NCBI GenBank assembly: GCA_016713625.1
Contig: JADJOT010000010.1
Location: forward strand, 1 to 64,000
From: Candidatus Accumulibacter affinis
GTDB taxonomy: Bacteria > Pseudomonadota > Gammaproteobacteria > Burkholderiales > Rhodocyclaceae
Length of the DNA: 64,000 nucleotides
Reading direction: 5' to 3'
Below the pieces are notes generated by a model. The model did no database searches. It was given only the letters and a program-made list of their open reading frames with translations, and was not told where the DNA came from. A program made the position numbers and the translations under genes. Below, in pieces: positions 37,082 to 45,190 of this stretch. Numbering within the stretch: position 1 is the first letter of the stretch; every line of letters starts with the position of its first letter.

Positions 37082-38484
37082 TGACTGCCACCGACCCCAC
37101 CTTCGCGCCGCCGCCGTTGCCCGCGAACGCCCCGCCGGGCTTCCACCTGCTGGCCAAGCCGAGCGGATCGACGTGCAACATCGATTGCACTTATTGCTTC
37201 TTCCTGTCCAAGGAATCGCTTTACCCGAACGACAAGCACCGCATGTCCGAGGCGACGCTGGAGGCCTACATCCGCCAGTTGCTTGAGTCGCATCGGACGC
37301 CGCAGGTGACGGTGGCGTGGCAGGGCGGCGAGCCGACGCTGATGAGGCTCGACTTCTTTCGCCATTCGGTCGAGTTGGTCGAGAAGTACCTCCAGGCCGG
37401 CCAGAGCGTGCAGTACACCTTCCAGACCAACGGTCTGCTGATCGACGACGAGTGGTGCACGTTCTTCAAGCAGCACAACTTCCTCGTTGGCCTGAGCGTC
37501 GACGGCCCGCGTGAGGTGCACGACACCTACCGCGTCGACCGCCGCGGCCAGGGTACCTTCGACCTGGTAATGCGCGGCTGGCGGTACTTGCGCAAGCACG
37601 AGGTCGACTTCAACATTCTGTGCACTGTGAACGCCGCCAATCAGCAGCACGGCCGCGCCGTCTATCGCTTCTTCCGCGACGAGTTGGGTGCGAAGTGGGT
37701 GCAGTTCATCCCGATCATCGAGCGCGCCACCGAGCAGACGATCCAGATTGCCAACCAGGGCTGGAGCGAGCAACCTGGCAAACAGCGACTGCTCTACACG
37801 CAGACCGGAAATCTGGTCACCGAGCGGACGGTGGGCGCCGAACAGTACGGCCGATTCCTCATCGACATCTTCGAGGAATGGGTGCGCAACGACGTCGGCC
37901 AGGTCTACGTGCAGCTCTTCGACGTCACGCTGGAGGCCTTCTTCGGCCGCCATCTGCTGTGCATCCACGCCCCCACCTGCGGCTACGGCCCGGCACTCGA
38001 GCACAACGGCGATCTCTACGCCTGCGATCACTTCGTCGAGCCGAAGTACAAGCTCGGCAACATCCACCAGACGCACCTGCTCGAGCTGGTGGCCTCGCCC
38101 GAGCAACGCAAGTTCGGCCAGGACAAGCTCGATACGCTGACCGCTCAGTGCCGGGGCTGCAAGGTGCGCAACTGGTGCAATGGCGGCTGCCCGAAGGACC
38201 GCTTCGCGCTGTCGTGCGACGGCGAGCCGGGACAGAACTACCTGTGCCCGGGGCTGGAGCTCTTTTTCACCCACACCGGGCCAACCTTCAACGTCATGGT
38301 GCAATTGCTGCGGCAGAACCGCGCGCCCGCCGAGGTGATGGCGTGGGTCGCCGAGCAGGATGCCAGGCAGGGCGCTTATCGACCCTGCCCGTGCGGCAGC
38401 GGCAAAAAATTCCGCTTCTGCCACGGCGACAAGGCACCGAGCTCGCCCTTCAGCGGGGTCAGTCGCGAACTGACGACGCCGTGA
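37081..38484 (+). CDS. Radical-SAM anaerobic sulfatase-maturating enzyme (anSME) with SEC-C tail
   Basis: 467 residues. CNIDCTYC (Cys 32, 36, 39) binds the SAM [4Fe-4S] cluster. WQGGEPTLM, FQTNGLLID, VGLSVDGPREVHDTYR and YACDHFVEPKYKLGN are shared with AslB/AtsB-type maturases. CRGCKVRNWCNGGCPKDRF is the SPASM auxiliary cluster region. The last ~30 residues carry CPCGSGKKFRFCHG, a zinc-binding SEC-C motif. The enzyme oxidises a Cys or Ser in a sulfatase active site to formylglycine without oxygen. The target is surely the sulfatase 75 nt downstream. An alternative start at 36862 overlaps DUF202 and is rejected. Confidence 0.93.
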   Translation: MTATDPTFAPPPLPANAPPGFHLLAKPSGSTCNIDCTYCFFLSKESLYPNDKHRMSEATLEAYIRQLLESHRTPQVTVAWQGGEPTLMRLDFFRHSVELVEKYLQAGQSVQYTFQTNGLLIDDEWCTFFKQHNFLVGLSVDGPREVHDTYRVDRRGQGTFDLVMRGWRYLRKHEVDFNILCTVNAANQQHGRAVYRFFRDELGAKWVQFIPIIERATEQTIQIANQGWSEQPGKQRLLYTQTGNLVTERTVGAEQYGRFLIDIFEEWVRNDVGQVYVQLFDVTLEAFFGRHLLCIHAPTCGYGPALEHNGDLYACDHFVEPKYKLGNIHQTHLLELVASPEQRKFGQDKLDTLTAQCRGCKVRNWCNGGCPKDRFALSCDGEPGQNYLCPGLELFFTHTGPTFNVMVQLLRQNRAPAEVMAWVAEQDARQGAYRPCPCGSGKKFRFCHGDKAPSSPFSGVSRELTTP

Positions 38485-38559
38485 AGGCCGTGTGTTTTTT
38501 TGGACCGGGTTGCTTCAAATCGATCCGGAATGTGTGTCATAAATTGAAAGGAAGAGATC

Positions 38560-40053
38560 ATGGCCGCTAAGAAACCGAACATTCTGATCCTCTGGGGCGA
38601 CGACGTGGGCTGGTGGAACATCAGCTACAACAGCCGCGGGCAGATGGGCTACCGCACGCCCAACATCGACCGCGTCGGTAACGAAGGTGTGGCCTTCACC
38701 GACTACTACGCACAGCAAAGTTGCACGGCAGGACGCGCCGCATTCATCACCGGCCAGAACCCGATCCGCACCGGCCTGACCAAGGTCGGCATGCCCGGCG
38801 CCACCAATGGCCTGCAGGCGGAAGACCCGACCATTGCCGAGTTACTCAAGCCGCTGGGCTACGCCACCGGCCAGTTCGGCAAGAACCACTTCGGCGACCG
38901 CGACGAGCATCTGCCGACGATGCACGGCTTCGACGAGTTCTTCGGCAACCTGTACCACCTGAACGCCGAGGAAGAGCCCGAGGACCCCGACTACCCGAAG
39001 GACCCCGAGTTCAAGAAGAGGTACGGCCCGCGCGGGGTGTTGCACTGCAAGGCCGACGGCAAGGGCGGGCAGACGGTCGTGGATACCGGGCCGTTGACGA
39101 AGAAGCGCATGGAGACCATCGACGAGGAGGTAACCGAGCGCGCGCTGCGCTTCATTGACGAGACACACAAGGCTGGGACGCCGTTCTTCCTCTGGTACAA
39201 CACCACGGCGATGCACTTCCGCACGCACTGCGCCGAAAAGCACAAGGGCAAAAGCGGCGGCCAGGGCGATTACAACGACGTGATGGTCGCGCACGACGAG
39301 AACATTGGCGTCATGCTGGACAAGCTCGATGCGTTGGGCATTGCCGAAGACACCATCGTCATGTACTCGACCGACAACGGCGTGCACTACAACACCTGGC
39401 CGGACGCCGGCATCACGCCGTTCCGCTCCGAGAAGAACACCAACTGGGAAGGCGGCTGGCGCGTGCCTTGCTTCGTGCGCTGGCCCGGCCAGTTTAAGGC
39501 GGGCACGGTGCTCAACGGCATCTTCACGCACCAGGACTGGTTGGCGACCTTCCTCGCCGCCGCTGGCGAACCGAACATCAAGGAGAAGTTGCTCGAGGGC
39601 CACCAGGCCGGCGAGAAGACCTTCAAGGTCCACATCGACGGTTTCAACATGCTGCCCTACCTGAAGGGCGAGGTGAAGGAGAGCCCACGTAATTCCTTCT
39701 TCTACATCAGCGACGACGGCGAAATTATTGCGATCCGCATGCAGGACTGGAAAGTGGTGCTGATGGAGCAGCGCGCCAAGGCGCTGATGTGCTGGATCGA
39801 GCCCTTCGTCAAGCTGCGCGCGCCGAAGCTCTTCAACCTGCGCCGTGATCCCTTCGAGCGTGCCGACGAGAACTCGAACACCTATTGGGACTGGTACATC
39901 TCGCACACCTACATCATCTACATGATGCAGGGCGTGGTCGCGCAGCAGATCGAGAACTTCGTGAAGTTCCCGCCGAGGCAGAAGCCGGCCTCGTTCAACC
40001 TGGATGCCGTGATGCGTGAGCTGGAAGAAGCGGGCAGCGGTCGCAACCACTGA
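38560..40053 (+). CDS. Cytoplasmic formylglycine-dependent sulfatase (Cys type, CxAxR)
   Basis: 497 residues, no signal peptide; GGAAGAG precedes the ATG. Sulfatase core features are NILILWGDDVGWWN (metal-binding Asp pair), then QQSCTAGRAAFITGQNPIRTGL with the modified residue Cys55. Downstream are GKNHFGDRDEHLPTMHGFDEFFG, NTTAMHF and MYSTDNGVHYNTW (metal Asp-Asn). The motif is C-T-A-G-R rather than the canonical C-x-P-x-R, an accepted minor variant. The adjacent anSME explains activation. The substrate is unknown, and cytosolic location suggests a small imported sulfate ester. Confidence 0.93.
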   Translation: MAAKKPNILILWGDDVGWWNISYNSRGQMGYRTPNIDRVGNEGVAFTDYYAQQSCTAGRAAFITGQNPIRTGLTKVGMPGATNGLQAEDPTIAELLKPLGYATGQFGKNHFGDRDEHLPTMHGFDEFFGNLYHLNAEEEPEDPDYPKDPEFKKRYGPRGVLHCKADGKGGQTVVDTGPLTKKRMETIDEEVTERALRFIDETHKAGTPFFLWYNTTAMHFRTHCAEKHKGKSGGQGDYNDVMVAHDENIGVMLDKLDALGIAEDTIVMYSTDNGVHYNTWPDAGITPFRSEKNTNWEGGWRVPCFVRWPGQFKAGTVLNGIFTHQDWLATFLAAAGEPNIKEKLLEGHQAGEKTFKVHIDGFNMLPYLKGEVKESPRNSFFYISDDGEIIAIRMQDWKVVLMEQRAKALMCWIEPFVKLRAPKLFNLRRDPFERADENSNTYWDWYISHTYIIYMMQGVVAQQIENFVKFPPRQKPASFNLDAVMRELEEAGSGRNH

Positions 40054-40061
40054 CCTGCCCT

Positions 40062-40086
40062 GCCCCATCGGTCGAACCGATGGGGC
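40062..40086 (+). terminator. Hairpin downstream of the sulfatase gene
   Basis: A perfect 11-bp stem GCCCCATCGGT / ACCGATGGGGC around a three-base loop, starting eight bases after the stop codon. No T-run follows, so it is a stable mRNA 3' end or a weak terminator. Confidence 0.6.
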
Positions 40087-40179
40087 GCGCTCGGACGGAA
40101 CGATCCGGGCGCATCGATTGAACCGGCCCAGGCAGCGAATACAAACTTGCCTGGGCCCACCTTATACATTGTGGAGTTC

Positions 40180-41421
40180 ATGTCGGAATACGTTGCCAAC
40201 GCAGCGGACGGCGCCGCTGTCGCGCAGGCGGTGAGCGCCTTCTACGAGCGCCATCCCTACCCGCCCCCGCTCGCCACCCTCGATCGCTATCGCCGCTCGT
40301 GGACCGAAGATCGTCGGCGGGCCGATGCCTGCCTGTTCTGGCCTGCCGAGCCGTACCGGGACGAGCGCAGCATCCTGGTGGCCGGTTGCGGCACCTCGCA
40401 GGCTGCCAGGGTGGCGCTGCGCTGGCCGCAGGCGCAAGTGACCGGCATCGATGTCAGCACCACCAGCATCGAGGAAACGGTGAAGCTGAAGCGCAAGCAC
40501 CGCATCGAGAACCTCACACTACGCCAACTGGCGGTCGAGCAAGCCACCGAGCTGGGACGCAGTTTCGAGCACATCGTGTGCACCGGCGTGCTGCACCATT
40601 TGCCTGACCCCGACCAGGGATTGCAGGCGCTGCGTGACGTGCTGACGCCCGATGGCGCGATGCACCTGATGGTGTATGCGCCCTACGGCCGCGCCGGCGT
40701 GTACATGCTGCAGGACTACTGCCGACGGCTCGGCATCGGCAGCACGGCGAGCGAAATTCGCGATCTCGCGGCCAGTCTGCGCGCGCTGCCGCCGGACCAC
40801 CCCTTGCGGCCGCTGCTGCGCAATGCACCCGACTTCCGCAGCGAAGCCGGCCTGGCCGACGCGCTGCTGCACCCGCAGGACCGCGCCTATTCGGTGCCGC
40901 AGTTGTTCGATTTCCTGGCTGCCGCCGGCCTCGAGTTCGGGCGCTGGGTGCGGCAGGCGCCCTACCTGCCGCAGTGCGGTGCGCTGGCCTCGTCTCCCCA
41001 TCGAACGCTGCTGACTCGGTTGCCAGCGGACCAGCAGTACGCTGCGGTGGAACTGTTTCGCGGGACGATGGTTCGGCACAGCGCCGTGGTCCATCGGCGC
41101 GACCGACCGAGTCGCGATCGTGTCAGCTTCGAGGGCGACCGATGGTTAGGCTACGTGCCGGTGCGCCTGCCGGATACGGTCATGGTGCACGAAAAATTAC
41201 CGCCGGGTGCCGCGGCCGTCGTACTCAACAAGGGCCACACCTACACGGACATCTACCTGCCCCTGAGCGCGCAACAGAAGAGGCTGTTCGATGCCATCGA
41301 TGGCAAGCGCAGCATCGGCGAGATCGCTCCGCGGGCGGCGCAGCGCGAACTCGCGAAAGTGTTGTTCGAAGGGCTCTGGTGGTATGATCAGGTCGTCTTC
41401 GACGCGTCACTGCAGCCGTGA
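40180..41421 (+). CDS. Class I SAM-dependent methyltransferase with C-terminal extension
   Basis: 413 residues; ATG 40180 preceded by GTGGAG (short spacing). AFYERHPYPPPLATLDRYR leads into SILVAGCGTSQAARVALRWPQAQVTGIDVSTTS (motif I), then IVCTGVLHHLPDPDQGLQALRDVLTPDGAMHLMVYAPYGR. This is a small-molecule or protein methyltransferase layout of the UbiE type. About 150 residues after the fold include KGHTYTDIYLPLSAQQKRLFDAIDGKRSIGEI, similar to the winged regulatory tail of some methyltransferases. It is not a DNA methyltransferase (no NPPY-type motif). Substrate unknown. Confidence 0.88.
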   Translation: MSEYVANAADGAAVAQAVSAFYERHPYPPPLATLDRYRRSWTEDRRRADACLFWPAEPYRDERSILVAGCGTSQAARVALRWPQAQVTGIDVSTTSIEETVKLKRKHRIENLTLRQLAVEQATELGRSFEHIVCTGVLHHLPDPDQGLQALRDVLTPDGAMHLMVYAPYGRAGVYMLQDYCRRLGIGSTASEIRDLAASLRALPPDHPLRPLLRNAPDFRSEAGLADALLHPQDRAYSVPQLFDFLAAAGLEFGRWVRQAPYLPQCGALASSPHRTLLTRLPADQQYAAVELFRGTMVRHSAVVHRRDRPSRDRVSFEGDRWLGYVPVRLPDTVMVHEKLPPGAAAVVLNKGHTYTDIYLPLSAQQKRLFDAIDGKRSIGEIAPRAAQRELAKVLFEGLWWYDQVVFDASLQP

Positions 41422-41527
41422 CGCGGCCCCAATGGCATGACGCACTCATGAACAAACCACGCACCCTTGTCCGCGAGGACAAGCTGCCGCGCGAAATAGT
41501 GACGCACCATCGACCCAGGAGGATTCG

Positions 41528-41905
41528 ATGAAGGAAACGCTGACGGTCATTGCCATGAACATGGTCGTGATCATTCATGTATTGGCATTGGTGGTCGTCG
41601 CTTTCGGGACCGTACAGGCTTTCATCCGGTGCATTCCCGCGATGCTGAGGCCATCGGCGATGGGCCACCATTTCCATGCGGCGTACATTCAGTACGCGCG
41701 CTGGCTGGTCGGCGGGCTGACCTTTCAGCTTGCTGCCGACATCGTCGAGTCCGCCTTCTCGCCAAGCTGGGATGAAATCGGACGCCTGGCCGCCATCGCG
41801 GTGATTAGGACCTTCGTCAATTACTTCCTCGAACGAGATCTTGCCCAGGTCGAAAAGCGCGAGGCCGCGTCGGGCAGGCTGTCAATGGTCGACGGTGCGC
41901 CGTAG
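41528..41905 (+). CDS. DUF1622 membrane protein
   Basis: 125 residues with three helices. VIAMNMVVIIHVLALVVVAFGTVQAFIR, FHAAYIQYARWLVGGLTFQLAADIVESAFSPSWDEIGRLAAIAVIRTFVNYFLERDLAQ matches DUF1622, a short inner-membrane family of unknown role. CCAGGAGG ends seven bases before the ATG. Confidence 0.88.
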   Translation: MKETLTVIAMNMVVIIHVLALVVVAFGTVQAFIRCIPAMLRPSAMGHHFHAAYIQYARWLVGGLTFQLAADIVESAFSPSWDEIGRLAAIAVIRTFVNYFLERDLAQVEKREAASGRLSMVDGAP

Positions 41906-41998
41906 AAAACTCGTACCACACCGCACCATACTCTCTGCCGTTAGTTGGAGTGCCACGCTCGCAGTCTTGCCCAACCGGCCAGTGTCCACGAGATTGCC

Positions 41999-43636
41999 AT
42001 GACGAAAGACTCGCTTACCGAAGCCATGCTCGTTCTGCCGTCGTCCGCAGACGCGGCCTTTGCCGCCGACCCTCTTCCCTCCTGGAACGACGGGCCGACA
42101 AAGCAGAGCATCTTCAGCTTTGTCGACAAGGTGACAAAGGAAGGCTCGCCATCGTTTGTCCCCGTCCCCGAACGAATCGCCACCTTCGACAACGACGGCA
42201 CACTCTGGTGCGAACAACCGGCGCCCGTTCAAGCGTACTTCGCACTCGACCGTGTCAAGGCCCTGGTGTCGCAGCACCCCGAGTGGGAGACGCAGGAACC
42301 GTTCGCCTCGCTGGTCAAGGGGGATTTGCGGGCCACGCTCGCCCGCGGTGACAACGAGCTTCTCGAAATCGTCATGGCCACCCACGCAGGTATGACCACT
42401 GCGGAGTTCGGGCGGATCGTCGAGGATTGGATCGCCACCGCGAAGCATCCGGAGACCGGCAGGCTGTTCACCGAAATGGTCTACCAGCCGATGCTCGAAC
42501 TGCTCGCCTACCTGCGCGCCAACGGCTTCAAGAACTTCATCGTCTCGGGCGGCGGCATCGAGTTCTTGCGTCAATGGGCAGAGCGCGTATACGGCGTCCC
42601 GCCGGAGCAGGTCATCGGCAGCAGCATCGAGACCCGGTACGAGATGCGCGACGGCGAACCGGTTCTCTTGCGCCTGCCGCGATTGAGCTTCAACAACGAC
42701 AAGGCCGACAAGCCCGTCGCCATCAACCAGCATATCGGCCGCCGGCCGATTGCCGCATTCGGCAATTCGGTGGGTGACCAGCACATGCTGAAATACACGC
42801 AGGGTGGCGGCGGCGCGCGCTTCGGACTGCTGGTGCTGCACGATGACGCGGCACGCGAATACGCCTATGGCCCGGTGCTGGGCCTGCCTACGCCCCAGCT
42901 GGGGGCCTTCACGCCGGCGCTTTACGAGCAAGCAAAGACAGCCGGCTGGACCGTCGTCAGCATGAAGGATGAGTGGAAGCGGGTGTTCCCGTTCGAGCCG
43001 GGTCAGGTCATCGCGATCAACATCCTGCTGGAGCCTGACGCCAAGATGCTGCAGCGTTCCGAAGCGAACAACGCCCGCCTGCTCAAGGTTTTCCCGCAGG
43101 GTTTCGCGCTGGATGCGACGCATCGGCCGCACGTCACGCTCCTCCAGCGTTTCGTTCGCACGGCGGACCTCGACAGGATTTATGCGGCCACCTGGGAGGT
43201 TTTCGCCCGTACCCCTGTGCTCGGCTTGCAGTTGGAGGCTTTCAGCTACTACTACATCCCGAGCGGCAGCATTGGACTTGCGGGTATTGTCGCCAGGCCG
43301 AGTCCTGAATTGCGCGAGCTGCAACAGGACTTGATCGATGCCGTCGCCCCGTTCACTGTGGCCACCGGACTCTCGGAGGCCTTCGCCACGACGCCGGATG
43401 ATCCCGTCATCGACCCGCTGCTGATCGACTACGTTTCGTCGTTTGTGTCGAAGTCAGCCGGCGAGCATTTCAGTCCGCACGTCACCACGGGCATTGCGCC
43501 GCGTGATTACCTCGACCAGATGCTCGCTGAACCGTTTGAGTCGTTCACGTTCTCGCCGGCAGGCGCAGCCGTCTACCAGTTGGGCCAGTTCGGTACCGCT
43601 GCAAAGAAACTCCATGAATGGGGCTTGAAGCGCTGA
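41999..43636 (+). CDS. HAD phosphatase fused to a 2H (LigT-like) phosphoesterase
   Basis: 545 residues. The first ~300 are a HAD-superfamily phosphatase: ERIATFDNDGTLWCEQ (nucleophile Asp64, acid Asp66), FIVSGGGIEFLR (motif II/III region) and AAFGNSVGDQHML (motif IV). The last ~200 hold two HxT motifs, HRPHVTLLQRF (His378) and HFSPHVTTGIA (His494), the pair that defines 2H phosphoesterases such as LigT and ThpR (RNA 2',3'-cyclic phosphodiesterase). A phosphatase plus a 2H domain in one chain could remove 3'-terminal phosphates from RNA or nucleotides in two steps. That is inference; I do not recall a named family with this order. It stands alone between DUF1622 and converging ALDH genes. A start at 41945 is possible but GCCATGACG at 41999 fits better. 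Confidence 0.8.
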   Translation: MTKDSLTEAMLVLPSSADAAFAADPLPSWNDGPTKQSIFSFVDKVTKEGSPSFVPVPERIATFDNDGTLWCEQPAPVQAYFALDRVKALVSQHPEWETQEPFASLVKGDLRATLARGDNELLEIVMATHAGMTTAEFGRIVEDWIATAKHPETGRLFTEMVYQPMLELLAYLRANGFKNFIVSGGGIEFLRQWAERVYGVPPEQVIGSSIETRYEMRDGEPVLLRLPRLSFNNDKADKPVAINQHIGRRPIAAFGNSVGDQHMLKYTQGGGGARFGLLVLHDDAAREYAYGPVLGLPTPQLGAFTPALYEQAKTAGWTVVSMKDEWKRVFPFEPGQVIAINILLEPDAKMLQRSEANNARLLKVFPQGFALDATHRPHVTLLQRFVRTADLDRIYAATWEVFARTPVLGLQLEAFSYYYIPSGSIGLAGIVARPSPELRELQQDLIDAVAPFTVATGLSEAFATTPDDPVIDPLLIDYVSSFVSKSAGEHFSPHVTTGIAPRDYLDQMLAEPFESFTFSPAGAAVYQLGQFGTAAKKLHEWGLKR

Positions 43637-43705
43637 GGCGGCGCACTGCCCCGGGCGGCCCGGACGTAAGCGGCGTGATGTCCGATCATCGCGCGACCGC
43701 AGGCG

Positions 43706-45124
43706 CTAGCCGCGCAACTTGAACATCCAGTCCAGGGCGCGCTGCGTGCTCTTTCCGTAGGGCGGCTGCATCGCCAACTGGATCGACGAGATGGGCCCCT
43801 GGCGAAAGACCGGCCGCAGCTTCGAGAAGGTCAGGAAGCCCTCATAACCATGGTAGTGCCCCATGCCGCTGGCGCCGACGCCGCCGAACGGCAGGTCGTG
43901 CTGCCCCGCCTGCACGATGGCTTCATTGACGCCGACGCTGCCGGAGATGATCTGGGTAATGTAGCGTTCGGCGAGCCGCTTGTCGTTGGTGAACGGATAG
44001 AACGCGAGCGGGCGGTCGTGGGCGTTGACGTAAGCGATGACCTCATCGGCCTCGCGATACGGCTTGACCGGCAAGAGCGGCCCGAAGATCTCCTCCTTCA
44101 TGATCGTCATCTCGTCGTTCACCCCGAGCACGATGTGCGGAGCGAGCTTGCGGCGACGGGCATCGGGCTGCTGGTCCGGCGCCAGGTTGATGACCGTCGC
44201 CCCGCGCGCCCTGGCGTCCTCGAGCGTCGCGTTGAGCCGATCAAAGGCGGGCTGGTCGATGATCGTGGTGTAGTCCGGGCCGTTCAGGTCGGGAAAGCGC
44301 TCCGCAACCAGCCGCTTGGCATGCGCGACGAACGCATCGATGCTGGCTTCGGGCAGGAACAGGTAGTCCACGTTTACGCACACCTGGCCGGCGTTCATGC
44401 ACTTGGCCCAGAGGATGCGCTCGGCGGCGGTGGCGATGGGGAAATCGGGCGCGACCACCGCCGGTGCCTTGCCGCCGAGTTCCAGGGTCACCGGGCAGAG
44501 GTTGGCCGCTGCTGACGCCATGACGGCGCGTCCGACGCCGCCCGAGCCGGTGAAGATCATGTGGTCGAACGGAAGCGACGAGAACTCCGGGCCGCGACCG
44601 AGGTCTTCGAAAAACGCGACCTTCTCGCTCGGCAAGTAGCGCGGGAAGACCTCGATCAGGAGGCGCGCGAGGTGGACGGATCGATCCGACATCTTCACCA
44701 TGGCGTGATTGCCGGCGGCGAGGATGTCGACGAGCGGACCGAACGAGAGAAAGATCGGAAAGTTCCACGGAACCATCACGCCCACCACCCCGAGAGGCTG
44801 GGGGACAACGCGGTTACTGGCGCCGGGAAAAATGAGCTGGTCGACCGATCGTCTCTTTGAACGCATCCATTTGGCAATTTGCCCGAGGGTGTCGCGGATG
44901 CCTTGGCGCACCGGGAAGAGCTCGATCAGGCGTGTCTCGGTCTCCGGTCGCACGCCGAAGTCGGCGTCGATGGCCTTGATGATCGCCGCCTCGTTCTCCT
45001 GGAGGAAGCGGTGCAGCGCCAAGAGGTCGCCCTTGCGCTGCTCAAGGTCAGGGTACGGATTGGCCCGGTGAGCGGCGCGTTGCAGTTCGAGGCACTGGGC
45101 AAGGGTGAGGACAGACGATTCTAT
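43706..45124 (-). CDS. Coniferyl-aldehyde-type dehydrogenase (ALDH superfamily)
   Basis: NAD(P)-dependent aldehyde oxidation to a carboxylate. About 472 residues in frame. VMVPWNFPIFLSFGPLVDILAAGN and FTGSGGVGRAVM are the cofactor site, TLELGGKAPAVV has the general-base Glu, and MNAGQVCVNVDY has the catalytic Cys. FLTFSKLRPVF near the end resembles CalB-type enzymes. The start is uncertain: the strong AAGGAG (45139-45134) is nine bases before ATA (45124-45122), not ATG. Either translation starts at a rare ATA, or at the TTG (45022), or ATA is a sequencing error for ATG. It follows the alcohol dehydrogenase by 67 nt in the same direction. Confidence 0.85.
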   Translation of the reverse strand: MESSVLTLAQCLELQRAAHRANPYPDLEQRKGDLLALHRFLQENEAAIIKAIDADFGVRPETETRLIELFPVRQGIRDTLGQIAKWMRSKRRSVDQLIFPGASNRVVPQPLGVVGVMVPWNFPIFLSFGPLVDILAAGNHAMVKMSDRSVHLARLLIEVFPRYLPSEKVAFFEDLGRGPEFSSLPFDHMIFTGSGGVGRAVMASAAANLCPVTLELGGKAPAVVAPDFPIATAAERILWAKCMNAGQVCVNVDYLFLPEASIDAFVAHAKRLVAERFPDLNGPDYTTIIDQPAFDRLNATLEDARARGATVINLAPDQQPDARRRKLAPHIVLGVNDEMTIMKEEIFGPLLPVKPYREADEVIAYVNAHDRPLAFYPFTNDKRLAERYITQIISGSVGVNEAIVQAGQHDLPFGGVGASGMGHYHGYEGFLTFSKLRPVFRQGPISSIQLAMQPPYGKSTQRALDWMFKLRG

Positions 45125-45190
45125 GGCTTAGATCTCCTTCTTTTGGGGGCTTGCTGTGAGCGCGCTTGCGCGACGATCCGACGTCGCGAC

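Noticed and set aside
40180..41421. DNA methyltransferase partner for the restriction-like operon
   Set aside because: It has motif I of small-molecule methyltransferases but no catalytic NPPY/DPPY or PC motif, and lies 10 kb away among other genes.
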